Shown here in pieces: positions 1 to 10,900 of a stretch of 64,000 bases of DNA. The DNA is from Helopsaltes ochotensis (lineage: Eukaryota > Chordata > Aves > Passeriformes > Locustellidae), in NCBI GenBank assembly GCA_013400155.1, contig VXBM01001304.1, forward strand, positions 148,767 through 212,766, written 5' to 3'. The first letter of the stretch is position 1; every line of letters begins with the position of its first letter. The notes under the pieces are model-generated. The model had not been told where the DNA came from. It was given only the letters and a program-made list of their open reading frames with translations, and ran no database searches. A program made the translations under genes and the position numbers.

Positions 1-2094
1 TCATCCACCTACTGGCTGGAGTTTCTTCACATGCTGGAGTATGGCAGTGCTGCTTCCTCGACACAGCAGAGCTCTCCCAAGGGCCTGAGCTGCTCCCAGC
101 TGAGGCTGCCAAGGTCATGAGCAAAGCATCACGGTTCAGGAGTCTCTGCACAGTTTTGGAGTGAGGAATAGCTTCTGGGGCCCAATGCCCTCCAGTGAGA
201 TGGATGCACAAGGAGAGGACATCAGGGCAGTTCCCTAGGCACCAGGATCCACAACCTCCATTTGCCCCCTGCCGTGTTTAGATATGCCCCAGACGGTGTC
301 CCTGCCATAGAACAGCTCTATCTCAGAGCAAGGTCGTGCCAGCAGCAGCCCAAAACCCTGAGATCACCACAACAATCCTCCCTTCAATAATTTTAGGCCC
401 CAAGTAGTGAACCATTTGCAGCTAAAGAAAAGAAAACCCCTTAAATTCAACAGGGCCATGCAACCTGGGACATCAGTGGCAAATCCTTGAGCGTATGGCT
501 GACGTCAATGCCTTCCACGGGACTTAATTATCAAACCAACAGATAGTATCAAACAAAGAGGCTGCTTTTTTTGATAAATGCATACTTTTCAAAGAGAACA
601 CATGAAGAGGACAAAGGTGAAGATGACACAATACATGGTACCCATGCTGATTGCGAGATACCCCTGCTAATTTACCTCAGCACAGAGCCAGGACCCTTTC
701 TGCTGGATTAAAGGTAAGGTTAGAAATCCCATGGGGACTTTTGAAGTGTGAAAACATCAAACACTGAATGGCACAGGGACTTGAGCCTGAGAAAGCCTAG
801 AAATGTTATCCTTCTACCCACTGCTCCCCCAGGAGCGTCAGCAGGGTGGCTGGTGGCAGAGAGGGTGGCCTGAGAGGAGCACATTCCTGGAAAGGCTATA
901 GATGACAACACTAGCTTGCAGCCAGGACTGCAGCTTCTGACATTCACATTTCTTCCAGGTCCTAAAGGCTTCTTTAAGCCTGGCTCCTCTGCAAAGGTCC
1001 CTGGGCAGGTTGTGCTCTCCTTCCACCTATCAGTTCACCTTCTTACTGTTCCAAAGGTCCCCTGAATCCCCATCCAGTGGAAATACCTCCTAGCTTCTAT
1101 TACAACCATCATGCCAATCACCAAAGGTTTCAGTTCCCACCCAACAAAGTTTACCCAGGAAGGATTAAAGATGCCCACACTGTTTCCCTTCATGGAATAT
1201 GGGAGAGCACCAATAGACATATCTCAGCATATTTTCACACACAGGGTAAATATTTCTGGGTGAAGAGCAGCAGAAACTGGCTCCTTAACAGGGGCACACT
1301 CGGGCTCCTCCACCTGCCTGGGGAGCAGTGGTGGTGCCCAGCCCTGGTGCTCCTCCAACCCCACGCGACTCTTTCGCAACAGACTCAGCCAGGAGAAAAC
1401 ACAACTTGCACTTACCAGAGCTGAAATCCTACAAGGACCTGCTGGTGAGGCAAGGAACCTGGAAAGGAGGAGAAAAAGAGATGTGGTTCAATGGGTTGGC
1501 TGTGGACAACAGCAGGGGAGTGTTGGTGGGACCCAGCCCTGCAAGAGTGGATTGGGCAGCACGTTCAGACAGGGCTGTGGCAGGTGACCTACCCTTGCAC
1601 GAATCAGGACCATCTAAATTGACCAGGGCCACCCAAATCCACCCAGCCCCACTTGCCAGCCTCTCCAGGTGCTCAGCTGGTGCTGGCAGAGCTACAGCTG
1701 CTGCATACAAGAGGAATTCACCAAGGGATTAAGGAGCCATTTCCATCATTACCATCCTGGGGTGAACACTGGGCTACCCCATCAATGTTCCCCTCTCATG
1801 AGCTCCTGGAGCACGCCACGCAAGTCTGCACTAAGGAGTCACAACAACGCACCTGGGAAACCATAAATATCTGTGAAAAATCTCCCCATAAATCCACAGG
1901 AAGGGGAATTTATGGTGCTTCCTTTGGAGATTTCTCCGGGTGTTCCCTATTAAGCCATTGTGCTTGTTTGCATAAGTATTCCTCAGACAGTAAAGTCTTC
2001 TCTGCCATCAGTCATCGACTCTGCAAACAGGAGCAGCACCAGGCGTGGGACGTACAAACACCCAGCTGTAAAGATGAGGGACTGCCTCCTCACC
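1..2094. other. Non-coding host DNA, nothing firm
   Basis: This stretch holds no repeat family I recognise and no open frame with protein-like content. Frames here are short, overlap on both strands and lack domain motifs. The only item of note is a possible tiny minus-strand exon at 1416-1458, listed separately. The segment ends where the retroviral LTR relic begins. Confidence 0.6.
1416..1458 (-). other. Weak candidate micro-exon
   Basis: Read on the minus strand, a pyrimidine-rich run ending in CTCCTCCTTTCCAG precedes base 1458, and the perfect donor GTAAGTGC follows base 1416, giving a 43-base exon. Two of its three frames are open. The splice sites are seen directly. Sites of this quality also arise by chance in 64 kb, and the short peptide matches nothing I know. 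It could equally be a non-coding RNA exon or nothing. Confidence 0.12.
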
Positions 2095-2126
2095 TTGTGA
2101 AGAAATAAAGGGTATTAATTGCTTAG
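2095..2126 (+). repeat. 5' LTR stub of the provirus
   Basis: These 32 bases match 4576-4607 at 29 of 32 positions, and the three differences are all A/G transitions. The second copy lies directly after a polypurine tract, which is where a 3' LTR starts, so this copy is read as the first bases of the 5' LTR. Similarity stops at 2127. RNase H-like coding begins about 10 bases later, which places a deletion breakpoint at about 2127-2136. Confidence 0.65.
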
Positions 2127-2135
2127 TGCACACTC

Positions 2136-2850
2136 CCAGCAAGGACAGGGTGAACTGGCAGCCCTGACATGAACAGAACAACTGAGAAAAGGGAAACAAG
2201 CCAAAAAACTCTCGGTATGCTCTCAGGGTATGCCACACAATGGCAAAGCTATGGAAAAAAATGAGGATTTTTCACATCATTGGGGAAAAAAGTATCAAGC
2301 AGAGAAGAAATACACAAGTGCTGGAATCAGCCCCAGATACCCAGGGAAATTGCTGTAATACATTGTCCAGCCACATACCAAGGCCACCACAGAAATCAGG
2401 GAAGGAAGTGCCTTGGCTGATGTCGCAGCAATGAATACACTTGTTAGTGATAATACATCATCTGCCAGGCTGGGTAGAAGCCTTTCCAACAAGAAAGGTT
2501 GACACGGGGTCTTATTAAAGAAGGTAATAGCCAGTTAAGACACCTACTGGTCTCATTTGATGAATGGTTGACACAATACATCATATATATGCAGGAGGAG
2601 TTTGAAAATAACAGAATATGCTCAATGGTATCAGCCCACACCTCTGGAAATACAGGTCCCTGATATACAACCTGGAGATGTCATTTTAATTAACACGTTC
2701 TCATGAAAATACAAACTGGAACCTAAGTGGGAAGCACCATATACCATCTTCCTATGTTCTTATATTAAAAGTTTAGGAAAGGAAAGATGGATGCCCCATT
2801 CTCCTATCAAGCAGGTGGTAACTAGCCAGCCAGCTGACAAATGACTGACT
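2136..2850 (+). pseudogene. pol: ERV pol remnant: RNase H and integrase
   Basis: Pol normally makes reverse transcriptase, RNase H and integrase; here only late parts survive. RNase H signs are an ELAAL stretch near 2150 followed by an in-frame TGA, and an HCPA motif near 2365. In another frame, an ALADVAA stretch lies near 2410-2430. Integrase then starts abruptly at about 2478 with a VEAFPTRK stretch. The zinc domain and most of the catalytic core are missing. The integrase C-terminus at about 2645-2815 keeps a GPY/F-like module (EPKWEAPY) and the trailing W-x-x-H-S-x-x-K pattern. At least two frame changes and several stops break it, so no enzyme can be made. The motif set is gammaretrovirus-like; family assignment below that level is open. 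Confidence 0.75.
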
Positions 2851-2882
2851 CCTGGAAAAACTCTAACATCAGCTAAGAATGA

Positions 2883-4539
2883 ATGGGACATCTCATTCTG
2901 GTGGTATTATTGACTCTGTTACTGCTACAGCATAGCTAAGGATAAAAATGATGGATGATCTGGATTAGTGGAGAGTTAACAAATCCGAAGGGAAGATAGT
3001 TTTCCTAGATTATATAGGAACAAGGTTCCCAATTCCTGAAACACCTGACGGGAAGGCTCTTGCTTTCTGGTGCCCATCAGATAAGGTTTATAATTTAGCC
3101 TGGGCAAAGGTAAGCAGAAGGACAGGTATCATTGCCTTCATAATACCAGCTGCTACTCAAGACTTAATACCAGTTGTTGCGTGATGACAGATAAGAGTTT
3201 AAGAAGTAATAGTATACAATTAACATCACTTGTGACATGTTGACCCAGGACTGATTACCCTTCCCCTGCTCATCCCCCTTCAAAGCAAACAAAGAGGGAT
3301 GCACTGGTATTACAGGAACAGGATTGGGAGTCCTAAATGGTATAGATGTTGAAGTGCTCCTAAATAAACTAAGTGCAACAACAAGTGATTTAAGCAAATT
3401 AGAACACCCATTGCAATCCTTTCTAGTAGCATTGGGGACTAATCAATGGCTCTTATCTGATATATTGCCTCTGTGGGAGAAAATTAATGAGAAAGACCAC
3501 TGGCTGATTGTAGAGGCACTTGGAATGGTCCAGGGCAATCTTTCACCAGCTCTTAGATGTATCCACACTCAACTGTGGATGCACTTCACAGTGACAGCAA
3601 TTACAAGGGTAGGCAAACACAGCACCTTACCCACAGAGGTTTGAAAAGTAGCTTGGGACAACAGTACTGGAAGAGAATTTCAATCCTGGTGGTATTTGGC
3701 CAATTATGACCCCGTTAACAATAAGGTCACAGTTTCTGTCATAATAATATAATGCTTCAATATACAGCACATAAGCCAACTGTTGCACTAAATTACAATA
3801 CAATCAACCTTTTTCCCATAGAACATAATCTATGGATACCACAAAGTGGACACAGGTGGCAAACAGTATATAGGAACAACAAGGATTCAATGGTAAACGT
3901 AATACCATTAAACCCCAGGACATATCCTGACACTGAGCAAAATGTTTGTCATTTTGAAACACATGCTGATGAAATCCCTGCAAGTGCACTTATGGAAAAG
4001 GATATGTTTTCCTAAGGACCCTTTGTGGTTTTATATTAGTAGGTGATATGATTGTAGATATAAGTAATCCTTCGAATATTTGCACTCGTAACTTTAGTGG
4101 AATTATAGGGTATGATTTTAATTATACAGCTCCTGTTACGTCCCGCCAGTTGTTACAGTCTAATTATACACTAGTTAAAGACTTGTTACCTACTTCAACT
4201 GGAATTAATCTTAATGCTGGTAAGGAACTATCACAACACGATGATTTACATGAAGTATTAAAGCATATATGAATTGATAGAAAAAAACTATAATCACTGT
4301 CCACCATAATGGGGGATGAAATGTGGTGTGTGTTCGAAAGAGGAAAAAGAGATGCAGAACACCACTGGTGGGAAACTGTCCTGGAGTGGTCAGCCACAGG
4401 AATTTATAACCTCCTGCTCCACCCAGTGGTAATCGTACTAGCTTTGAGTCTATTAGGTCCGGTGCTTGTGATCATTCTGTATATAAGATTATGGAAGCTG
4501 ATCATGCTTTTTGAAAGGCTTTGCAAGCTTTGCTAAATG
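2883..4539 (+). pseudogene. env: ERV env remnant (surface region shortened)
   Basis: Env encodes the surface and transmembrane glycoproteins used for entry. The surface part is cut to about 400 bases (2883-3290), far below normal. The transmembrane subunit is better kept. A glycine-rich fusion-peptide-like stretch (GTGLGVLNGID) lies at about 3310-3345, followed by a long helical ectodomain segment open from 3324 to 3641. An in-frame TGA at 3642 and a TAA near 3750 follow. The frame then shifts to the 3752-4015 segment and shifts again to 4048-4536, which has in-frame stops at 4270 and near 4297. The last part has a tryptophan-rich pre-membrane stretch and a hydrophobic membrane helix at about 4390-4490. 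I see no CX6CC motif in the expected place. Non-functional. Confidence 0.75.
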
Positions 4540-4559
4540 TATTAGTAGGGATGCTTAAT

Positions 4560-4575
4560 AAAAACAAAGGGAGGG
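4560..4575 (+). other. Polypurine tract of the provirus
   Basis: AAAAACAAAGGGAGGG sits 20 bases after the env stop and directly before the LTR start at 4577. This is the place and composition of a retroviral polypurine tract, the primer for plus-strand DNA synthesis. It fixes the provirus orientation as +. Confidence 0.7.
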
Positions 4576-4576
4576 T

Positions 4577-4930
4577 TGTAAAGAAGTAAAGGATATTAAT
4601 TGCTTAGCATAACTTGCTTAGCATTAGTAGCTAAGATGTGCTGAAGCTTTAGGCCCCAGAGCAGATTTCATCCTGCACAGATTCTGCAAGGCTGCCTGGG
4701 TTAATTTCCAGGAGAGCAGGTTGTATTTCAGCTATGACATTTCTCTGCATGTTTAACGTATCCCTATCATGGCTCCAATGTACATTTGCATAGATGGGTG
4801 GGAGACAGGGGAAAATGAATAACACGTTTTCTTCCAGCATGAAATCATGAAAGTGTCCTCCACTGAGTGCAATTACTGAGTATATGACTTCTGTAGTCTG
4901 GCTAATACTGCTAAGTATACTGGAGATTAA
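4577..4930 (+). repeat. 3' LTR (right end unresolved)
   Basis: The element starts with TGTAAAGAAG right after the polypurine tract, and its first 31 bases recur at the 5' stub (2096-2126). The first 60 bases are AT-rich and carry a short internal repeat (GCTTAGCAT). I see no convincing TATA box, AATAAA or terminal CA with a target-site duplication, so the right end given is a guess. The LTR may be truncated. Confidence 0.45.
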
Positions 4931-7900
4931 GGGATTTGGGGCTGTAAAGTCCATTTCATCCATCCAGGCCTGAGCAAGGCAATGAGAGCAGGGAAGAAGT
5001 CTTTCAGAAACCACTGGACCAAGCAGGGTCTGGCCTGCAGGTGATCATCCCACCACATCCCCTTGCTGCTTTCAGGCCTCTCCCAGGTACCTCTGAGCTC
5101 CGGGGGGGACATGAAGGAGGGCAAATGCAGATGCCAGAGCCGAAGCACCTGCAGCCACATCCCCAGGGCTGACCCCTCACCAATAGCCCCCAAACCCAGC
5201 ACGCCCCATCAAGGATGCTCCTGACCCTATGCCACTGCTGTCGTGTTCCTGGATTGCTGAGCCCTCCCCAGGGTGGTGTGTCAAGGACACAGGGGACAGA
5301 GGGAAGAACTTAAGCAGTCATGGTGCTGCTTCTGAGAGTGCTCAGGAGAAGAGCTGTTGCCCCTGAGCCGGAGACCTAATAAGAGCACTGGAGCATTTCT
5401 GCTCTGGCTGAGGCGATGGCCTCTCTCTGCCCCATGGAGAGGGAAGTTGCAGTGCTTCCCACTGGGCTGGACTGTACTGCCAGTCCCCAGCCCTGCTGCA
5501 CCCTGGCTCCTCATCAGAGACTTACCCTGGGGGAGCAGGCTGAGCTAATGGGGGAATACCCTACCCCAGTGCTAGGAAGCCTCAAAAATAACTTTCCTAA
5601 GGAGCCAGCATCCTGCCTGGTTCAGAGCAGGCTGAGGCCAAGCCCTGCCGCCACTCCTGCCCAGAGGGGAAACCATGGCAATCTCCCTCCAGCTCTTCCA
5701 AGCAAGTGGAATATGAAGCAGAGCAAATACTGGGTTGTTGTGAGGGCATTGAGGAGTGAAGCAGAGCAAGGAGATAGCTTTGAGTAGTAAAAGCTGCCCT
5801 TAAGTTATGAGCTCAGACACAGCCTTATGCATCCCCGAGCAGCAGAGGAGCCATCTCCACTTTGATCTGAGTTTGATTTAAAATGGAGCATCTCCCTCAG
5901 CATCACCCACGGGGCAGCAGTGCAAGCAACCTCATTTTCCTCTGCTTTATCCCTTTTGCCACCTGCTGTGTGCCCAAGGTCCCAGGGCCGCAAACTCTGG
6001 CTCCCTGCACTCCCTGGCCGTGATGTTCTGGGGCACAGCCCTCAGCTGTGGGTGCATCCTGCTCCCTCCCTGCTCTGGGGTGGGGATGAGCCAGCACAGA
6101 GCCAGGGAAATGAGAACTTGCTGGGGCATAATGCCAATGCAGTGCCCATTAACTTCCCACAAATCCTCTGCTCCACAGCCTTATCTTCCCCTGCCACATC
6201 CCCTTGCTCCCCCTCCTCCTCCTCCCACGCTAATGGTCTCTTTGGATGTGCAGACAAGCTGTGTAGCTACCCTTGCCAGTGCTTGGAAGCCCTTCAATGG
6301 CAATATCTACAGGAAGGTCTGATAGGAGTCATCCCTGACACCCCTTGGTGACACCCCTGGTGCCCCAGGCATCCCTGGGTGATGGGACTGCCCCACACAG
6401 CATAGCTCATGGCCAAATGCTCTCCTGCTCTTGTGGATTGAATATCAGACGCTGAATATTAACTTTTACAGCATAATATAACCTGCACCAACCCACATTG
6501 CCAGGAGATACCCCAAAGCCATCACCACATCTGGATGCAAATGATTGTTTAAACACCCCACACAGTCCTGTGCATACAGAATAGATTTACTGTCACTTCT
6601 TGTAAAATTAGGAGGGATAAAACCAAACAGCTGAGCAGCAATGTCTGCTGGGCAGGGGGCAGGGAGCAGCACCAGCACTGCTCGAGAGCTTTGGCTAGAA
6701 AGGGAGCTCCAGAATTAACACCAGCACAGCTCACCATGAGGCATCTTTGCTTGCAGCTCCTGCTCGAAGAGTGGATTTGACCTGGGAGCCCTCCTGACCC
6801 GCGGCAGCCTAGCAGAGCTCGTTGGAATCAGCACTTTCTGCAAGCAGCCACATTTCAGTGGTCCTTCACTGCGGGGCAGGAGGGACAGGAGGGGCAAGCA
6901 GCTCCCCTGGCAGGTCCAGTGAAGTTCCTCAGACCAACAACAGATGAAAAGCACTGACAGTGGAGCTCAGCCCAACTGCCCTTGCTGCCGAGGTTCTCAC
7001 TGTGCTGCTGACTGTGCAGGAATTCAGCGACAACACAGAGCCAACAGCAACCCTGCCACTGCCCAGGAGCAGCTTCAGATCCCTCATTCCCCTTGGCCTG
7101 AGCTGTCTGCTCCCCACCTGGTTTCCCTGGGAGATACATCCATGGGCTACTGGTTTTGCAGAGGAGAAAGTTCACCTTTTCAGCGAAAAGCCCATGTTTT
7201 ACACAACAAATTGAACTCAGCCCAAGCCTTAGTATTCCACCAGAAAGTGCACAGGAAGTTTGTGTCCAGTCTGTTCCATCAAGAGGCACAGCTTCCAACA
7301 TGAGGAAGGGCTTTGGAAAACAGAGCATTCCTCAAGGCAGCAGATAAATGCTGGACCAGAGTTAGCGGCTGGAGGCTGGAATCTAGGCAAACTTTGACTA
7401 AAATAAGGCCCAGCTGCTGGACAGTCACAAGGAATATTGCAGCAGCCAAGTTAGGAAGAAGAGGAATATTCAGCCTTCAGCCATGTCAAAGGAAAGTGAG
7501 GCTGTTTCTCCAAATAAGGTGCTACAAGCAACATCCAAGAGTTACAATTGGAAGATCCAGGAGTTGGACTACAACTGTGGAGGGGCTGGTTTCCACCAGT
7601 GCTACAGAGCTGTGACACGGTGCTTGGCACAGCCACCAGCCTTTGCTCCAGCCAGCAGGTCAAATCCCTCTCCAGCCATGCTGAGGCTGGGGCACAGCAT
7701 GGGAGAGGAAATGCATTCCCAAGCCCATCTAACCTCCCTCTGAGAGCTCATAGCATCGCTACATCAGTAACCATAACTCCTGCAGGATCTCCCAGCCCTT
7801 CCAATGAAGGGGAAGGAAAATTCTCCTTCATTGCGGCTCCCACCTTTTATCTTTAAAAGCCACAACAGGCAAGGTTAAAAAAAAACATGATAAATAATCC

Positions 7901-10900
7901 AAGGAAAAGAATGCAACAGCCTTTGAAACTCCATCCTACAGTTGAAAGGGAGGGATGGAGGCAAGGCAAGAAAGCCAGTGTAAAACCTCATTACCATCAG
8001 AAATCCTCTCTCCCTGCCCTTACCTCCTCACTCATTTCCATATCACAGGGGACACAATACCTTTTTTCCCTTGAAAAACATCCCATTTTTGCAGAGACCA
8101 GCTGTCTCCACCCCCAGCACTGGCTTATGGAGCTGGGAAACAAAAGCTGGGCTCACACCTACCCTGACAGGCAATGCTGGTGTGTGAATCTCCAGGCCCT
8201 TATCGGCCTCTCAGGAGCAGTTTTTACCATTATTATTATTAGTCTACTTTATCTTTTTTTTTTACCTTTAGCTTCAACATCCTTTAGTCAGTCAAATTAC
8301 ACTCAGAGTAGCAGAAGTGGCAGAAAATAAAGCATTATAAGGGGTTCAGGAAGTTATTTTCATCTCAAGGAGCACGTAAGAAAGGTTGACAAATCTTTAT
8401 TCTGCTCTTATGGGATAATCTGTAGGTTCCCAGCTGATAGGGGGGAGAAAATTAAAAGCATCAGAAGAAATAGCAGGAAGAAGTAAAACTGAGGCCTCTG
8501 CATAAATTGAAGTAATGTGCAGCTTGGCTGACAGCTGAAAGCACCAGAGGGTGAAATGTCAGCGCCAGGAAGGAAAGGGGCGGTCACAGGGTCCGGGCAG
8601 GGCTGGACAGAGGGTGCTGGGTGCAGGGCAGCAGGGTCACTCAGCCCCCTCCAGCTGGTCTTTCCTCCTGCTAAGTGGCCCTGTCACATCTTTCCAGTCC
8701 AGAGCATCACTAACAGAGCAGGCGGAGAAGGGAGGGGAAGCAAAGCAGCTCAGACATCAGTCGGCATCCCCCATACTGCCCCGGATCGCTGGATTTGTCC
8801 TGCTCCTGTCTGGTTGCTCCGATAAAAGCTACAAGCATCAAGCCAGGCATGGCAAAATTTTTCTGCCCAGATTTCAGGCTTTCACATTTACATGCACAGT
8901 ACAGGGCCCTGGGAGCTCCCAAGCACTGAATGCCAGGCTGGGAGCAGAGCAAGGGTGCCAAGGAAGGGGCCAGGATCACGGGGAAATGCACAGAGGAGAG
9001 AAGAGGTGGGACCTTCAACTCCTCTCTGAGCCATTGGCCCGTGGGGATTAGAGATGGATGCAGGCAGTGCTGGATGACCAAGAGAAGCAGGGACACCTTC
9101 GTGTCATCGGCTGCAGGCCAGCACGAGGCACGGGGGTCCTGAACAGCACAGAAAAGGTGCACAAATTTGCATTTGTGGCGTGAGACAGCCTTTCCTCCAG
9201 TGGCTGCGCAGAGAGCAAGGGAATGGGATCCCTCTCCTCACAGCCAGGACACGGGAGTCCGGGGCAGCCCCCTAGCAGGGCAGCCAGCCCGATGCCTCTC
9301 CGGCTGTTCCGCGGCTGAGCCACGCGGTGCCGAGGCGGTGCTGCCACCAGTGATTGATGGCACGGTTCGGGAGGAAATAAATTCCCAGGCTTTTGCAGGA
9401 GGTGAACTGGGGGGTGTATCCATCTTAAAGATGCTTAATGAATGTGCCACAGCCCGCAGAGTGGCAGCAGATACATCTCTGCAGCCAGAATTCCCCACGC
9501 CGTTCCTTGCAAGGTTCAGGCACAATTTAACAGCTTCTTATTGATTTTATTTATGTTTCCCAGGGCCTGGCAGTGTCTAGATTGCCCCAGTCCAACAAGA
9601 ACCCCATAGTCACAGAGGGGACTTCCACTTGATTTTCCCATCCTGCTCCTCAACCCTGGGGACAAAACCTGGTGTTTGGCCAGAAAAAAATGGAGTTTTA
9701 GGCTCACATGGGCTTCAGCTCCAAGAAAGAGGATGATGCAGGACAGCTGGGGTGATGGTGAACACAGCACTGGGACAAACACTGCTGCCACCCACCCACA
9801 TCGCCCCAGAACCAGGCTCTGGGTCGCACCTTTGGAACTCAAAGCAAAATAAGGACCTTTCCAAAGACACCCTTGCAAGATGGACTTTGGAAAGTCCTAG
9901 CTTTTATGTAGCTTAGCACACCTTAATTTTCAAGGCAAGAAAAATGGCAATCAGCAGTTCTGGCATGTGGCTTGGCTTTGTTTTTCCCTCTTCCCCTTAG
10001 GGGAAAAAAAAAGGAAAAAGAAAGAAAAGCAGCAAAGAACAGCAGAGACCCAGCTGACCTTTCCAGCTAAGAGACCTTGTCTGAATCACTGGATGGTAAC
10101 AATGAATGAAATGCCAGTGCCCTGCCTTATAAATACCAGCTTCCTCTTGGGGTGAAATGCCATCTTCTGAACATGGAAAAGCTGCAAAGAAAATGTCACC
10201 CTCGCCAAGGTGTGAAATGCCAGCCTGCTCCAAGATCCTGGGCTCACCCACGGGGAGATGGGCAGGCTAATCCTGCTCTGCTGGACCTCCCAAATTCCTC
10301 CTGTCCAGGGCCTTCTCCAAAGCTTCATGGCATGAAGGGGACAGAACTTCACTGTGGGGCAGACAGAGCATCAGCCCTCCAGCCTCACCTCCAGCATCTC
10401 AGCAGTGAGCTACTCAGAAAAGCTTCCACGAGGATTTGGGTTATTTCCCTTTTCCAGTAGCTGTGAGTCAGAGGGCCAGTAAGACAAACAAATCACGTTT
10501 CAAGAATGGTTGGACAAGCCAAAATAGTTATTTTTGTGAGATGAAAAAACAATTGAGCATAAGGAGATTTTGCCATCTAAAAAGTTTATCACAACCCGAA
10601 CTCCTAGTTCTCAGCAAAAGCTGTTGTTGCTTTATTTATTAAACATGGGAAATCATCCAACATACTGTCCTTGTGTGAAAAAATGCTTCCTATGAAGCTG
10701 GTGATATTTGCAACATCTCCCCTACCCTTCCCAGGGCCAAGTTTGGCTTAATCAAAGCCACATTTTCCAGAAGCTCATTCTCCCTTTCCCCCCCATTTGG
10801 CATTCTCCTACCCGTGTCCTGGTAGCAGCCCCAGTACCAAACCTGTGCCAGGTTGGGGCAACACAGCACAAGGAACAACTTGGACCATCTCTGGGAACTG

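Larger units (their letters stand above)
2095..4930 (+). mobile_element. Decayed gamma-like endogenous retrovirus
   Basis: This is a + strand provirus relic. Its order is a 5' LTR stub (2095-2126), pol RNase H and integrase remnants (about 2136-2850), a shortened env (about 2883-4536), a polypurine tract (4560-4575) and the start of a 3' LTR (4577 on). Gag, protease, reverse transcriptase and most of the integrase core are absent, so the element is an internal-deletion copy, about 2.8 kb against the usual 8-10 kb. Class I (gammaretrovirus-like) is inferred from the RNase H motifs, the integrase EAFPTRK stretch and the C-terminal GPY/F-like module. Many stops and frameshifts make it inactive. 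Target-site duplications could not be identified because the 3' LTR end is unclear. Confidence 0.85.
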
